From the NCBI GenBank assembly GCA_023250775.1, contig JAHFAA010000137.1:1-8954 (forward strand): a stretch of 8,954 nt of DNA, written 5' to 3'. The notes under the pieces are model-generated. The model was not told where the DNA came from and made no database searches. It saw only the letters and a program-made list of their open reading frames with translations. How positions within the stretch are numbered: position 1 is the stretch's first letter; every line of letters starts with the position of its first letter. Both the position numbers and the translations under genes were made by a program. This DNA is from Bdellovibrionales bacterium. GTDB taxonomy: Bacteria; Bdellovibrionota; Bacteriovoracia; Bacteriovoracales; Bacteriovoracaceae. This document shows, in pieces, positions 1-6,797 of this stretch.

Positions 1-1095
1 GATACAACCGCCAACGCCAAAACACGATCGTTCATCAATTCTTCCTACGGGATTGCGCTGGTGACAAAAAGTGATGTGGCCTCGACTTATCTCGTTTCGC
101 ACGAGTCGGCCCATGCTGGATTAAACTTCCTTGATGAATATGTTGAACCCGGAATGCAAGATCTGAATATCCATGCTGTCGACATCATGAGTTCATTTGC
201 CGCTTTTGGCGAAGGTTGGGATGGGCTAAAAGATTTTTGGGAAAATCTTCGCGGGCTTTATCCAATTAAGATTAGCGATATTCTCGCCAATAATGGTTCG
301 GAAAATATGACGGTGGATAAATTTCCAGCTCGCGTGACAACCCCAGGCCATACATCACGAGAATACGCCTATGAAGGTGGGATGTTTTTTGGTCGAGGAA
401 CTTACCATCATGCCGGCGACAATTTAATGAATACATCCTTTGTTTCGCGCGGGCCTGATGATGGCTTTGCCTTCGATCACTCTAGATCTCAGTTGGATGT
501 CATTGAGCAGGCCCTTGATGATGACAGGATCAATGTCGCCTCAAGACCAAATGATCGGATTAAAAATCAAGGCCCAGTTGATAAAATTCAATTCACCTTT
601 GGTGGCGATACTTATTTGATGCTTTTTGATGCCGACAAAAACCATCACTTTCACCCTTCAACTCGTTACGATGTGCAAATTGGATGGTGGGAACGCAATT
701 GGAAATGGTGTAAGGCGGGCGGTTTTTTTCCCTATCCATGTTACGAAAACAAATGGATGGTTGTGGCAAAATCAATCACCCCAGTGATGCATACTATCGC
801 AATCAAAGAGACAAAGTTATATGGATTGGCACAATTTGCACGCTTCATGGCCTGCGATATGGGATTGGCCAAAATTCCCAAAAAGTCGAGGGAGCAAGTC
901 AAACGTTTCTGTGCCCACAAAGTTGATGAGCTGGCGGGCGCCTTTGTGCCGTCACTTGACTTTGCCACTCCCTACCAGAAACTCAAGGTCCCAGTTTCTC
1001 AGGCATTCACTAAGTATTATTGGCGCTTCCGCACCGACAATGGAACCTTTGAATCTGGTTGGACGGCCTGGAGTGATTTCAGCCGCGCTCTTTAA
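1..1095 (+). CDS. M64-like (IgA-peptidase-like) zinc metallopeptidase, 5'-truncated by window edge
   Basis: The frame is open from base 1 to a TAA at 1093-1095, giving 365 visible codons. A GTG at 61 could be called as a start, but the zinc site lies only 13 residues after it and the frame is open upstream, so the true start is probably outside the window. Seen: HESAH at 100-114 (HExxH zinc and catalytic Glu), followed by GLNFLDEY with DEY at 133-141, then YEGGMFFGRGTYHH at about 367-411. This layout resembles peptidase family M64, in which HExxH is followed by a conserved DEY and a later zinc-ligand region. The last 20 or so residues (YWRFRTDNGTF, then SGWTAW) look like the end of a fibronectin-III-like beta sandwich. 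Four cysteines in the C-terminal half would suit disulfides in a secreted protein; the signal peptide would be outside the window. Inferred role: extracellular or periplasmic protein degradation. The family is fairly likely; the substrate is unknown. Confidence 0.72.
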   Translation, partial: DTTANAKTRSFINSSYGIALVTKSDVASTYLVSHESAHAGLNFLDEYVEPGMQDLNIHAVDIMSSFAAFGEGWDGLKDFWENLRGLYPIKISDILANNGSENMTVDKFPARVTTPGHTSREYAYEGGMFFGRGTYHHAGDNLMNTSFVSRGPDDGFAFDHSRSQLDVIEQALDDDRINVASRPNDRIKNQGPVDKIQFTFGGDTYLMLFDADKNHHFHPSTRYDVQIGWWERNWKWCKAGGFFPYPCYENKWMVVAKSITPVMHTIAIKETKLYGLAQFARFMACDMGLAKIPKKSREQVKRFCAHKVDELAGAFVPSLDFATPYQKLKVPVSQAFTKYYWRFRTDNGTFESGWTAWSDFSRAL

Positions 1096-1111
1096 ATACT
1101 CTAGTATTTTT
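1094..1111 (+). terminator. weak AT-rich hairpin after the peptidase gene
   Basis: AAATACT at 1094-1100 and AGTATTT at 1103-1109 are exact inverted repeats, followed by T residues to 1111. The hairpin starts inside the stop codon of the peptidase gene. It is AT-rich and therefore weak, but it is the only plus-strand stem followed by a T run in this gap. Confidence 0.3.
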
Positions 1112-1115
1112 ATAG

Positions 1116-1149
1116 AAAAAAAACGGGCGACCAACTAGATTGGTCTCCC
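1116..1149 (-). terminator. intrinsic terminator-like hairpin reading leftward
   Basis: GGGCGACCAA (1125-1134) pairs with TTGGTCTCCC (1140-1149) around the loop CTAGA, with one C/T mismatch. A run of eight A at 1116-1123 lies on its left side, which is an eight-U tail for a transcript reading leftward. On the plus strand the stem has no U tract after it. It therefore looks like a minus-strand terminator, or an asymmetric one, although no minus-strand gene is visible to its right before 4012. Confidence 0.45.
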
Positions 1150-1200
1150 TCAAAAATCAGCTCTTCTATCCTATTAATCTCATATCATTATTTTAATTTC

Positions 1201-1236
1201 TTTATACAATAATGGGTGTCATTGATATCAGGGAGG
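1201..1236 (+). promoter_or_regulatory. possible -10 element and strong ribosome binding site for the 68-residue ORF
   Basis: TACAAT at 1205-1210 matches a sigma-70 -10 box in five of six positions; no good -35 box is seen at the usual spacing. GGGAGG at 1231-1236 is a near-ideal Shine-Dalgarno sequence four bases before ATG 1241. The ribosome binding site is convincing; the promoter is only a suggestion. Confidence 0.4.
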
Positions 1237-1240
1237 ATTC

Positions 1241-1447
1241 ATGCAACATAATAATAAATTTTTATCAAAAAAGGCATCAAGCTTCCCGAAGCAAGAAGAA
1301 AGCACCTCACAAAAAACTCCCGCCACCTCTCTCAGCCAAAAAAAGCTGCGTAAAATTTGGAGCTTGAATCTGCTCAAGGCCTTGAGCAGTGGAATGCCGA
1401 CAGAACCTCAGCCCACAATCACCACTGAACCTTCCAAAGAGGAATAG
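1241..1447 (+). CDS. small basic hypothetical protein, 68 residues, upstream of leuS
   Basis: ATG 1241 follows a strong GGGAGG at a good distance, the best ribosome binding site in the window, and the frame ends at TAG 1445-1447. The product is polar and low-complexity. Its N-terminal half is rich in Lys, Ser, Thr and Gln. A short Leu-rich amphipathic segment (LRKIWSLNLLKAL, about residues 36-48) follows, then a Pro/Thr/Glu tail ending SKEE. There is no signal peptide or membrane helix and I recognise no family. It ends 75 bases before the preferred leuS start. A perfect 20-bp palindrome (1370-1389) lies over the LLKALSS codons. It may be a real small protein, or a leader whose translation affects leuS; its length is unusual for a classical leader peptide. 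Coding status is supported mainly by the ribosome binding site. Confidence 0.5.
   Translation: MQHNNKFLSKKASSFPKQEESTSQKTPATSLSQKKLRKIWSLNLLKALSSGMPTEPQPTITTEPSKEE
1370..1389. repeat. perfect 20-bp palindrome inside the small ORF
   Basis: CTGCTCAAGG at 1370-1379 is followed directly by its exact reverse complement CCTTGAGCAG. As RNA it would form an 8-bp stem closed by a GGCC loop; as DNA it could be a dimeric protein binding site. No T run follows, so it is not an intrinsic terminator by itself. It spans codons for Leu-Leu-Lys-Ala-Leu-Ser-Ser. Confidence 0.75.
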
Positions 1448-1512
1448 CGCCCCAACGTACCCCTTTATCTTCCTTATCTTTTTAGCTATTGTGCTTACAT
1501 TCAAATATTTCC

Positions 1513-1517
1513 AGGAG
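1513..1517 (+). promoter_or_regulatory. leuS ribosome binding site, deciding the start codon
   Basis: AGGAG at 1513-1517 sits five bases before GTG 1523. A GTG at 1517 is in the same frame but overlaps the Shine-Dalgarno sequence itself, so 1523 is the better start. The preceding 1460-1483 is a strongly pyrimidine-rich tract. Confidence 0.6.
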
Positions 1518-1522
1518 TGCTT

Positions 1523-4015
1523 GTGAACTATGACCATCGAGAAGTGGAAGGGAAGATCTTAGCAGGTCAAAAAAAGGGCCATGATTTTTTTTGTGATGTA
1601 AATAATTCTCAGAAAAAGTTCTACTCCCTTGGAATGTTCCCCTACCCTTCAGGCAATGCTCACATGGGCCACGTTCTGGTCTACACGCTCTCCGATATCA
1701 AAGCTCGTTTCAAGAAACTCAAAGGCCATGAAGTTCTCCATCCGATGGGTTGGGATGCCTTTGGCCTTCCAGCCGAAAATGCCGCAATCAAACACAAAGT
1801 TCGTCCCGATTCGTGGACCGTTTCCAATATCGCCAAAATGAAAAATGAACAGCTAAGCGGCGAAGGATGGTCTTTTGATTGGGATAAAGAGCTGAACACT
1901 TCATCTCCCGAATATTATCGCTGGACTCAATGGCTCTTTTTGGAAATGCTCAAGGCCAATATGGCCTACAAAAAGGCCGGATACGTCAACTGGTGTCCTG
2001 TGGATCAAACCGTTCTCGCTAACGAGCAAGTCATTAATGGTTGCTGCTATCGTGATGGCGCAGCTGTTGAAAAAAGATTGATGGATCAATGGTTTTTTAA
2101 AATCACCGCCTATGCACCAAAGCTTTGGGATGATCTGGACAAATTAACTCATTGGGCAACAGAGGCCGTGGCCGTTCAGCGAAACTGGATTAATAAAAAT
2201 ATTGGCAGCAATATCGATTTCAAAGTCAAAGAACTGGATGAGACGATTCGTGTTTTCACGACTCGTGCGGATACCCTCTTTGGTGTGTGCGCCGTGGTCA
2301 TCGCTCCCGAACACCCTCTTGTTCAAAAAATCTTGGCCAAACATCCCTCTCCAGAAATTAAATCCTATGTGGAAACAGCACTGAAAAAATCACAAGTGGA
2401 GCGGATGCAGAGTAAAGAAAAAACGGGCATTAAAACGGCCGTGAAGTGCCAACATCCATTCCCCGAATTCGCGACAGCGAAAGAGGTCAATGTGTGGATC
2501 GGCGACTATGTCATCGGTGATTATGGAACTGGTGCCGTCATGTGTGTCCCTGGTCATGACACTCGTGACTTTGAATTTGCCCAGAAATTTAATCTTCCTG
2601 TTTATGAAGTTATTCTTCCCAAGAATCACACTTCTCAAGGTTCTCTCAAAGAACCATTCACCGAACTAGGCACGCTGGTGAATTCCGGTCCTTATTCCAA
2701 CTTAAGCAGCCAACAGGCCATCGAAAAAATTACCCACGACCTAGTGGCGCGCGGACATGGTGAGGCCACCACGACTTTTCAACTCCGAGATTGGTCAGTC
2801 GGTCGTCAACGTTTTTGGGGCTGCCCTATCCCAATTATCTACTGCGATAAGTGCGGAACCGTTCCCGTGCCCGAAAAAGATTTGCCGGTCGTTCTCCCCA
2901 TCGCCCGCGACAGTGATATGGAAGATGGCATTTTAAATTTGCGCCAGTTTAAAGATTTCATAAATACTAAATGTCCAACCTGCCATGGGCCTGCGAAACG
3001 TGAAACAGACACCCTCGACACCTTTCTTTGCAGCTCTTGGTACGCCTTTCGTTTTATCGATAACAAGAATGCGCAAAAACCATTTGATTCGGCACGAGTC
3101 AACAAATGGATGCCTGTCGATTTTTATGTTGGAGGCATAGAACATGCCGCCCAGCACATGATTTATTTTCGTTTTATCACGAAATTTTTAAAAGACCGGG
3201 GATATGTAAATTTTGATGAACCGGTTGATTATTTCTTTTGCAACGGCATGGTTGGAAAAGATGGCGCAAAGATGAGCAAGTCCAAGGGAAATATTGTTGT
3301 GCCGACAGAAATCATCGAGAACTATGGCGGTGATGCCCTACGGTTCTATATCTTAAGCGACACCCCGGCTGAATTAGATCGAGATTGGGATGACAAAGGG
3401 ATCAAGGCCAAGCAAGAATTTATTAAAAAGAATTTCAACAATCTTTCCGCCTATCTCTCGACAGTCACGAACATTAAACCTAATCGTGGCGACCTCTCCA
3501 AGTTTAAATATCAGGAACTGTTGTTTGATCTTTTTGGCGGCTTAGCACAATTAGAAGAGCAGTTGGAAAAAAATCTGTTTAACAATGCTGTTGCAAAAGT
3601 TCATGAACTGTCCAACTCACTTCTTCGAATCGTGAACACCGCCAAAGATTTAGCTGACAGTGACCACGCTACTCTCAAGTCACTCATCGAAGATTATCTC
3701 GTTTCCATTGGTGTGCTTCTTCCCTTTACCGCAGAAGCTCTTTTGAAAGAATACTTTGGAGAAACGAGATGCCTTTACAAATCCACTTGGCCGATCATTG
3801 AAAAGCAGTACTTAGTTAGAGATACCATTAACATTGCCGTTCAAATTAATGGCAAAAAACGTGCGCTTATAGAGATCAAAAAGAACGCCAGCGAAACAGA
3901 AGCTCTTACCGTTGCGATGAATGATGCAGATGTGCAGAGAAATATCGAAGGCAAAACAGTGATTAAGAAAATTTATGTCCCAGGGAAAATTGTCAATATC
4001 GTGATCAAAGATTAA
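1523..4015 (+). CDS. leuS: leucyl-tRNA synthetase (LeuRS), complete
   Basis: LeuRS is a cytoplasmic class I aminoacyl-tRNA synthetase that charges tRNA-Leu using ATP and edits misacylated noncognate residues. From GTG 1523 it has 830 residues, normal for compact bacterial LeuRS. The first class I signature is PYPSGNAHMGH (HMGH at residues 47-50). The CP1 editing domain shows the threonine-rich TTRADT (246-251) and GTGAVMCVPGHD with the conserved editing Asp at 346. The region after it has YCDKCGTVP and DTLDTFLCSSWY. KMSKS is at 583-587, then the anticodon-binding helical domain and the C-terminal domain. Only about six residues (VGKDGA) separate the conserved NGM from KMSKS, so the leucine-specific domain found here in E. 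coli LeuRS is absent. Other bacterial LeuRSs, as I recall them, share this compact form. The TAA stop shares bases with the stop of the convergent GCS2 gene. Confidence 0.97.
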   Translation: MNYDHREVEGKILAGQKKGHDFFCDVNNSQKKFYSLGMFPYPSGNAHMGHVLVYTLSDIKARFKKLKGHEVLHPMGWDAFGLPAENAAIKHKVRPDSWTVSNIAKMKNEQLSGEGWSFDWDKELNTSSPEYYRWTQWLFLEMLKANMAYKKAGYVNWCPVDQTVLANEQVINGCCYRDGAAVEKRLMDQWFFKITAYAPKLWDDLDKLTHWATEAVAVQRNWINKNIGSNIDFKVKELDETIRVFTTRADTLFGVCAVVIAPEHPLVQKILAKHPSPEIKSYVETALKKSQVERMQSKEKTGIKTAVKCQHPFPEFATAKEVNVWIGDYVIGDYGTGAVMCVPGHDTRDFEFAQKFNLPVYEVILPKNHTSQGSLKEPFTELGTLVNSGPYSNLSSQQAIEKITHDLVARGHGEATTTFQLRDWSVGRQRFWGCPIPIIYCDKCGTVPVPEKDLPVVLPIARDSDMEDGILNLRQFKDFINTKCPTCHGPAKRETDTLDTFLCSSWYAFRFIDNKNAQKPFDSARVNKWMPVDFYVGGIEHAAQHMIYFRFITKFLKDRGYVNFDEPVDYFFCNGMVGKDGAKMSKSKGNIVVPTEIIENYGGDALRFYILSDTPAELDRDWDDKGIKAKQEFIKKNFNNLSAYLSTVTNIKPNRGDLSKFKYQELLFDLFGGLAQLEEQLEKNLFNNAVAKVHELSNSLLRIVNTAKDLADSDHATLKSLIEDYLVSIGVLLPFTAEALLKEYFGETRCLYKSTWPIIEKQYLVRDTINIAVQINGKKRALIEIKKNASETEALTVAMNDADVQRNIEGKTVIKKIYVPGKIVNIVIKD

Positions 4016-5229
4016 TTGACAGTGAAGAGGCGATTGTCTCGAAGACAATTGCCTAACTCATTATAAAGCCCCTTCAAATCTTTGTCGCGCAGGTAGGCTG
4101 CCCTGATACGGGAAGCAAGGGGGCCTTGCTGGAACCATTGTTCCAATGTCGAAATAGCGAAGTCTGGAAGATCCTTTTTCACATCTTGAAATCTGCCATG
4201 CAAAAACTGGGCAAAGGAATCTTGATTATTGGAAGCATAGAATGCTGCATAGTTTGATGGAATTTTTTCTACCGTAAAACGGTTTGCTCTATCATAAACA
4301 TCACGTAAAAGTTCAACTGAAACTAGTTTTTGATCTTCATAGGAAATATTTTTTTCATTCACCAACTGCTTTAGCAAGGCCACTATAAAGCTAGCAATCG
4401 CCATATCCATGCGTGGGCATTCTTGCACATCGGCCAAACGGATTTCAATGCAGTCGTAATCAAATTTAGGAATGGCACCACGGGAATTCAACCATGGGCC
4501 TTGAAGGATTCCATCAGGATCAAATGGGGAAATATCACGGTACATCTTTTGCAATAAATTCTCGTAATCTTGAAAACTAAAAACGGGCTCAGGGATTACT
4601 CGACCGGCAATAGAGGGAACTCTGGCTTGATTCGATTCATAAAAACGCAAACGATTACTTGGGAAGTCGCTCATTTTTCCGTCATAAATAGGAGAGCTGG
4701 CACATAAGGCAGGAATGAGAGGAAGCAGAATTCTTATCGCCGCATGCAAACGACCAAACTCTTCTTCGTCTCCATATGGCAAATTGATGTGCATGCTTTG
4801 CAAGTTGCTCCATCCATGTCCCTGACAGCCAAATACTTTGTTAAATTGTGCATAAATTTCTTTTTGGCCGTGAGGCCACAAAACCGTTTCTCTTAAAGGA
4901 TTCATCCAGGGGTGCATGCCTGTCGGCAACAACCTGGCCCCCGTTTTGCCGAGGTAATCATTCAGATGGGCCACGCTTGATTGAAAAGCGTTGGCGGCCA
5001 AAGAGAAACTGGGAAATGGCCCCGCACCTTTCATTTCTAAAACATGGCAAACCAATTCGTTTGACCATCTCACTGGCCCTACATCTAATTCATCAATCAG
5101 TTCTCCATGATTATGATCGCGTAAAACTTTTTCGACGATGGGAAGAATATTCAACGTCTCTGCGTTGACGATCATGTATTCAAGCTCGAGACCAACGGCC
5201 TCAAAAAGTTTCAACTTTTTCTTACTCAT
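4012..5229 (-). CDS. GCS2-family carboxylate-amine ligase (glutamate-cysteine-ligase-like)
   Basis: This 405-residue protein resembles glutamate-cysteine ligase family 2 (YbdK/GshA-like, glutamine-synthetase fold), which forms an amide bond between a carboxylate, often glutamate, and an amine using ATP. Seen: GLELEY at 13-18 (G-x-E-x-E metal and nucleotide motif), NELVCHVLEMKGAGP at 57-71, SMHINLPYGD at 145-154 and DCIEIRLADVQECPRMD at 259-275 with the EIR...D pattern. There is no signal peptide, so it is cytoplasmic. Its ATG overlaps the TGA of the upstream ATP-grasp gene (ATGA, 5226-5229), with only a weak GGA upstream, so it is probably translationally coupled. The pairing with an RLAN ATP-grasp argues for a dedicated two-step ligase pathway rather than housekeeping glutathione synthesis, but the substrate cannot be read from sequence. 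Family firm; exact reaction unknown. Confidence 0.88.
   Translation of the reverse strand: MSKKKLKLFEAVGLELEYMIVNAETLNILPIVEKVLRDHNHGELIDELDVGPVRWSNELVCHVLEMKGAGPFPSFSLAANAFQSSVAHLNDYLGKTGARLLPTGMHPWMNPLRETVLWPHGQKEIYAQFNKVFGCQGHGWSNLQSMHINLPYGDEEEFGRLHAAIRILLPLIPALCASSPIYDGKMSDFPSNRLRFYESNQARVPSIAGRVIPEPVFSFQDYENLLQKMYRDISPFDPDGILQGPWLNSRGAIPKFDYDCIEIRLADVQECPRMDMAIASFIVALLKQLVNEKNISYEDQKLVSVELLRDVYDRANRFTVEKIPSNYAAFYASNNQDSFAQFLHGRFQDVKKDLPDFAISTLEQWFQQGPLASRIRAAYLRDKDLKGLYNELGNCLRDNRLFTVN
4028..4054. repeat. 12-bp hairpin at the leuS/GCS2 convergent junction
   Basis: AGGCGATTGTCT (4028-4039) pairs with AGACAATTGCCT (4043-4054) over a three-base CGA loop, with one G-T wobble. It begins 12 bases after the leuS stop and lies inside the last codons of the GCS2 gene. 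Neither strand has a T tract after it, so it may act as a 3' end-protecting structure or Rho-assisted stop for leuS rather than a canonical terminator. Confidence 0.55.
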
Positions 5230-6698
5230 ACAATATCCAAAAGCCGCTGCTTATTGAGCTTATTATTAAAGTGCTTCATGATATCGAGATACAACTCGTC
5301 TTTGGCCACTTGATCCTCAACACCGTAATCGATATTGGGATTGTCATTCACTTCAATTAGGTAAACCTTGTCGCCAACCTGTTTTAAATCAATCCCAAAA
5401 AGACCGTCGCCAATTAACTTAGACGACTTGAGGGCAATATCTAAAATTCGAGGAGGAACCAAATCGATAGGCAAAGTTTCGAAATCACCATCGTGACAAA
5501 CTGTTTCGCTGACATGGTTCTTAATTTGCCAGTGGCCTTGCACCATAAAATATTTACAAGCAAAGATCGGACGATTATTCAAAATACCGATGCGCCAATC
5601 AAAATCACTCTTAATAAATTCTTGAACAATGACCAGGTCTGATTTTTCCAGTAACTTATCGGCCATCTCTAAAAAGTGTTCTTTATTTTCTGCCTTAAAA
5701 ACGCCGAGGGAAAAGGCTGAATCAGGTTGCTTCATCACACACGGATAGGAAATTTTCTCTGCAACTTCCTGAATATTGTTTTCATGTAAAATAAAGGTCT
5801 GGGGGCGAGGAATGCCTTTTTTACTTAAGATCTCTTCTAGGAAAACTTTGTTCGTGCATTTCACGATAGATTCTGGATCATCAATAACCACGAGACCTTC
5901 GGCCATGGCCTTGCGGGCAATCCGATAGGTATGATGAGGCACACTCGTCGTCTCTCGAATAAATAAGGCATCATATTCAAGAATCTTATGGGCATCATCC
6001 TTGGTTATAAGGTCGGCTTTTATCCCCATTTGTTTGGCTGCCTGGATAAACTTTCCAAGCGCCTTTTCGTTGGAGGGAGGTGAAGATTCCTCGGGATTGA
6101 CCAAGATGGCCAAATCGTAGTGATAATTTTTTAAACCTTTGCCGGATAAGCTGCTACGTTTTTTAAAATAATCGTTGGCCGCCTCTTCTAAAAAAGGAAT
6201 GTGCTTTTCATCCACTTCGGAAAAGGGAATCGGTCTTAAACTTTTTAAAACCCATTTGCCATTTTTTTCAAACTGAGCACGCAGAAGCGGTGCTTTAATA
6301 TGCATGAACAATTTTTTTGCCAACTCATCATAGGTGTGGGCCATGTTGCGACCGAAGTAGATCGAAAGGACAAACTCTTCGGATTTAAGATTTCGGAGGG
6401 ACCTTTGAATAAGAGCATCAACTTCAAGTGAAAAAATTTTGACGATATTCTGTGATTTAAAATCCTGAATAGTAATAGGATCAGGCATGACTCGATGTCG
6501 CCTGGCCGTGGCAAGAAGGCTTACATAGTAACCTTCACCTTGATAACGGTACGACTTGCAAAGATTAAAAACCTTGGCCGACTTTAAATTACTGTAGAAG
6601 GGGTCCATGAGATATTTTTTGGCAGCAATAACTTCGACACCATCAAGTTTCAAAATAAATTTTTCAGGATTTTCAGTAACAATATAGGTTTGAATCAT
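5226..6698 (-). CDS. RLAN-domain RimK-like ATP-grasp ligase
   Basis: The product has 490 residues. The N-terminal third fits the RimK-like ATP-grasp N-terminal (RLAN) domain, with the hallmark DPFYSNLKSAKVFNLCKSYRY (32-52) followed by GYYVSLLATARRHRVMP. The C-terminal half is a RimK-type ATP-grasp: DDPESIVKCTNK (273-284), VMKQPDSAFSLGVF (321-334), VQEFI (358-362), FDWRIGIL (366-373), GIDLK with Asp437, and EVNDNPN with Glu449 and Asn451 as predicted Mg-ATP ligands. All key residues look intact. Such enzymes activate a carboxylate as acyl phosphate and join it to an amine; RimK itself adds glutamates to ribosomal protein S6. An in-frame TGA directly precedes ATG 6698, which fixes the start or puts it later; GGGCGG upstream is a weak ribosome binding site. 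Pfam's RLAN description, as I recall it, names GCS2 as a frequent neighbour, which is exactly the arrangement here. Substrate unknown. Confidence 0.9.
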   Translation of the reverse strand: MIQTYIVTENPEKFILKLDGVEVIAAKKYLMDPFYSNLKSAKVFNLCKSYRYQGEGYYVSLLATARRHRVMPDPITIQDFKSQNIVKIFSLEVDALIQRSLRNLKSEEFVLSIYFGRNMAHTYDELAKKLFMHIKAPLLRAQFEKNGKWVLKSLRPIPFSEVDEKHIPFLEEAANDYFKKRSSLSGKGLKNYHYDLAILVNPEESSPPSNEKALGKFIQAAKQMGIKADLITKDDAHKILEYDALFIRETTSVPHHTYRIARKAMAEGLVVIDDPESIVKCTNKVFLEEILSKKGIPRPQTFILHENNIQEVAEKISYPCVMKQPDSAFSLGVFKAENKEHFLEMADKLLEKSDLVIVQEFIKSDFDWRIGILNNRPIFACKYFMVQGHWQIKNHVSETVCHDGDFETLPIDLVPPRILDIALKSSKLIGDGLFGIDLKQVGDKVYLIEVNDNPNIDYGVEDQVAKDELYLDIMKHFNNKLNKQRLLDIV

Positions 6699-6797
6699 TC
6701 AGCCGCCCAGGAGGGCAATTGTTCCATAGAAATAAAAATCGGGCCATGGCGAATGCTGTGTATTTTTTCTCGACGCGCCGCCACTTTGTAAACTTTT

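Noticed and set aside
741..1138. Alternative frames on both strands over the peptidase 3' end
   Set aside because: The peptidase frame carries family motifs and runs through; the others are overlapping open frames without features.
1443..1490. AATAGC / GCTATT inverted repeat before leuS as a possible T-box or attenuator stem
   Set aside because: Only six base pairs with a loop of about 36 bases, no T-box consensus and no terminator after it.
1517..1519. GTG at 1517 as the leuS start
   Set aside because: It overlaps the AGGAG that serves GTG 1523 and would have no ribosome binding site of its own.
2839..3157. Minus-strand frames inside leuS
   Set aside because: leuS is complete with all motifs; these are antisense by-products of its codon use.
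6245..6514. 89-codon minus-strand frame inside the ATP-grasp gene
   Set aside because: It lies wholly within a gene with clear RLAN motifs in another frame and has no recognisable domain or ribosome binding site.
6699..6728. Tiny upstream ORF on the minus strand (MEQLPSWAAE) ending in ATGA overlap with the ATP-grasp start
   Set aside because: Only ten codons, no ribosome binding site before its ATG, and nothing but the overlap to support it; chance is the simpler reading.
6700..6797. Promoter search in the gap before the ATP-grasp gene
   Set aside because: TTTACA is present but no -10 box lies at suitable spacing; GCCATGGC is a palindrome without loop and too short to interpret.
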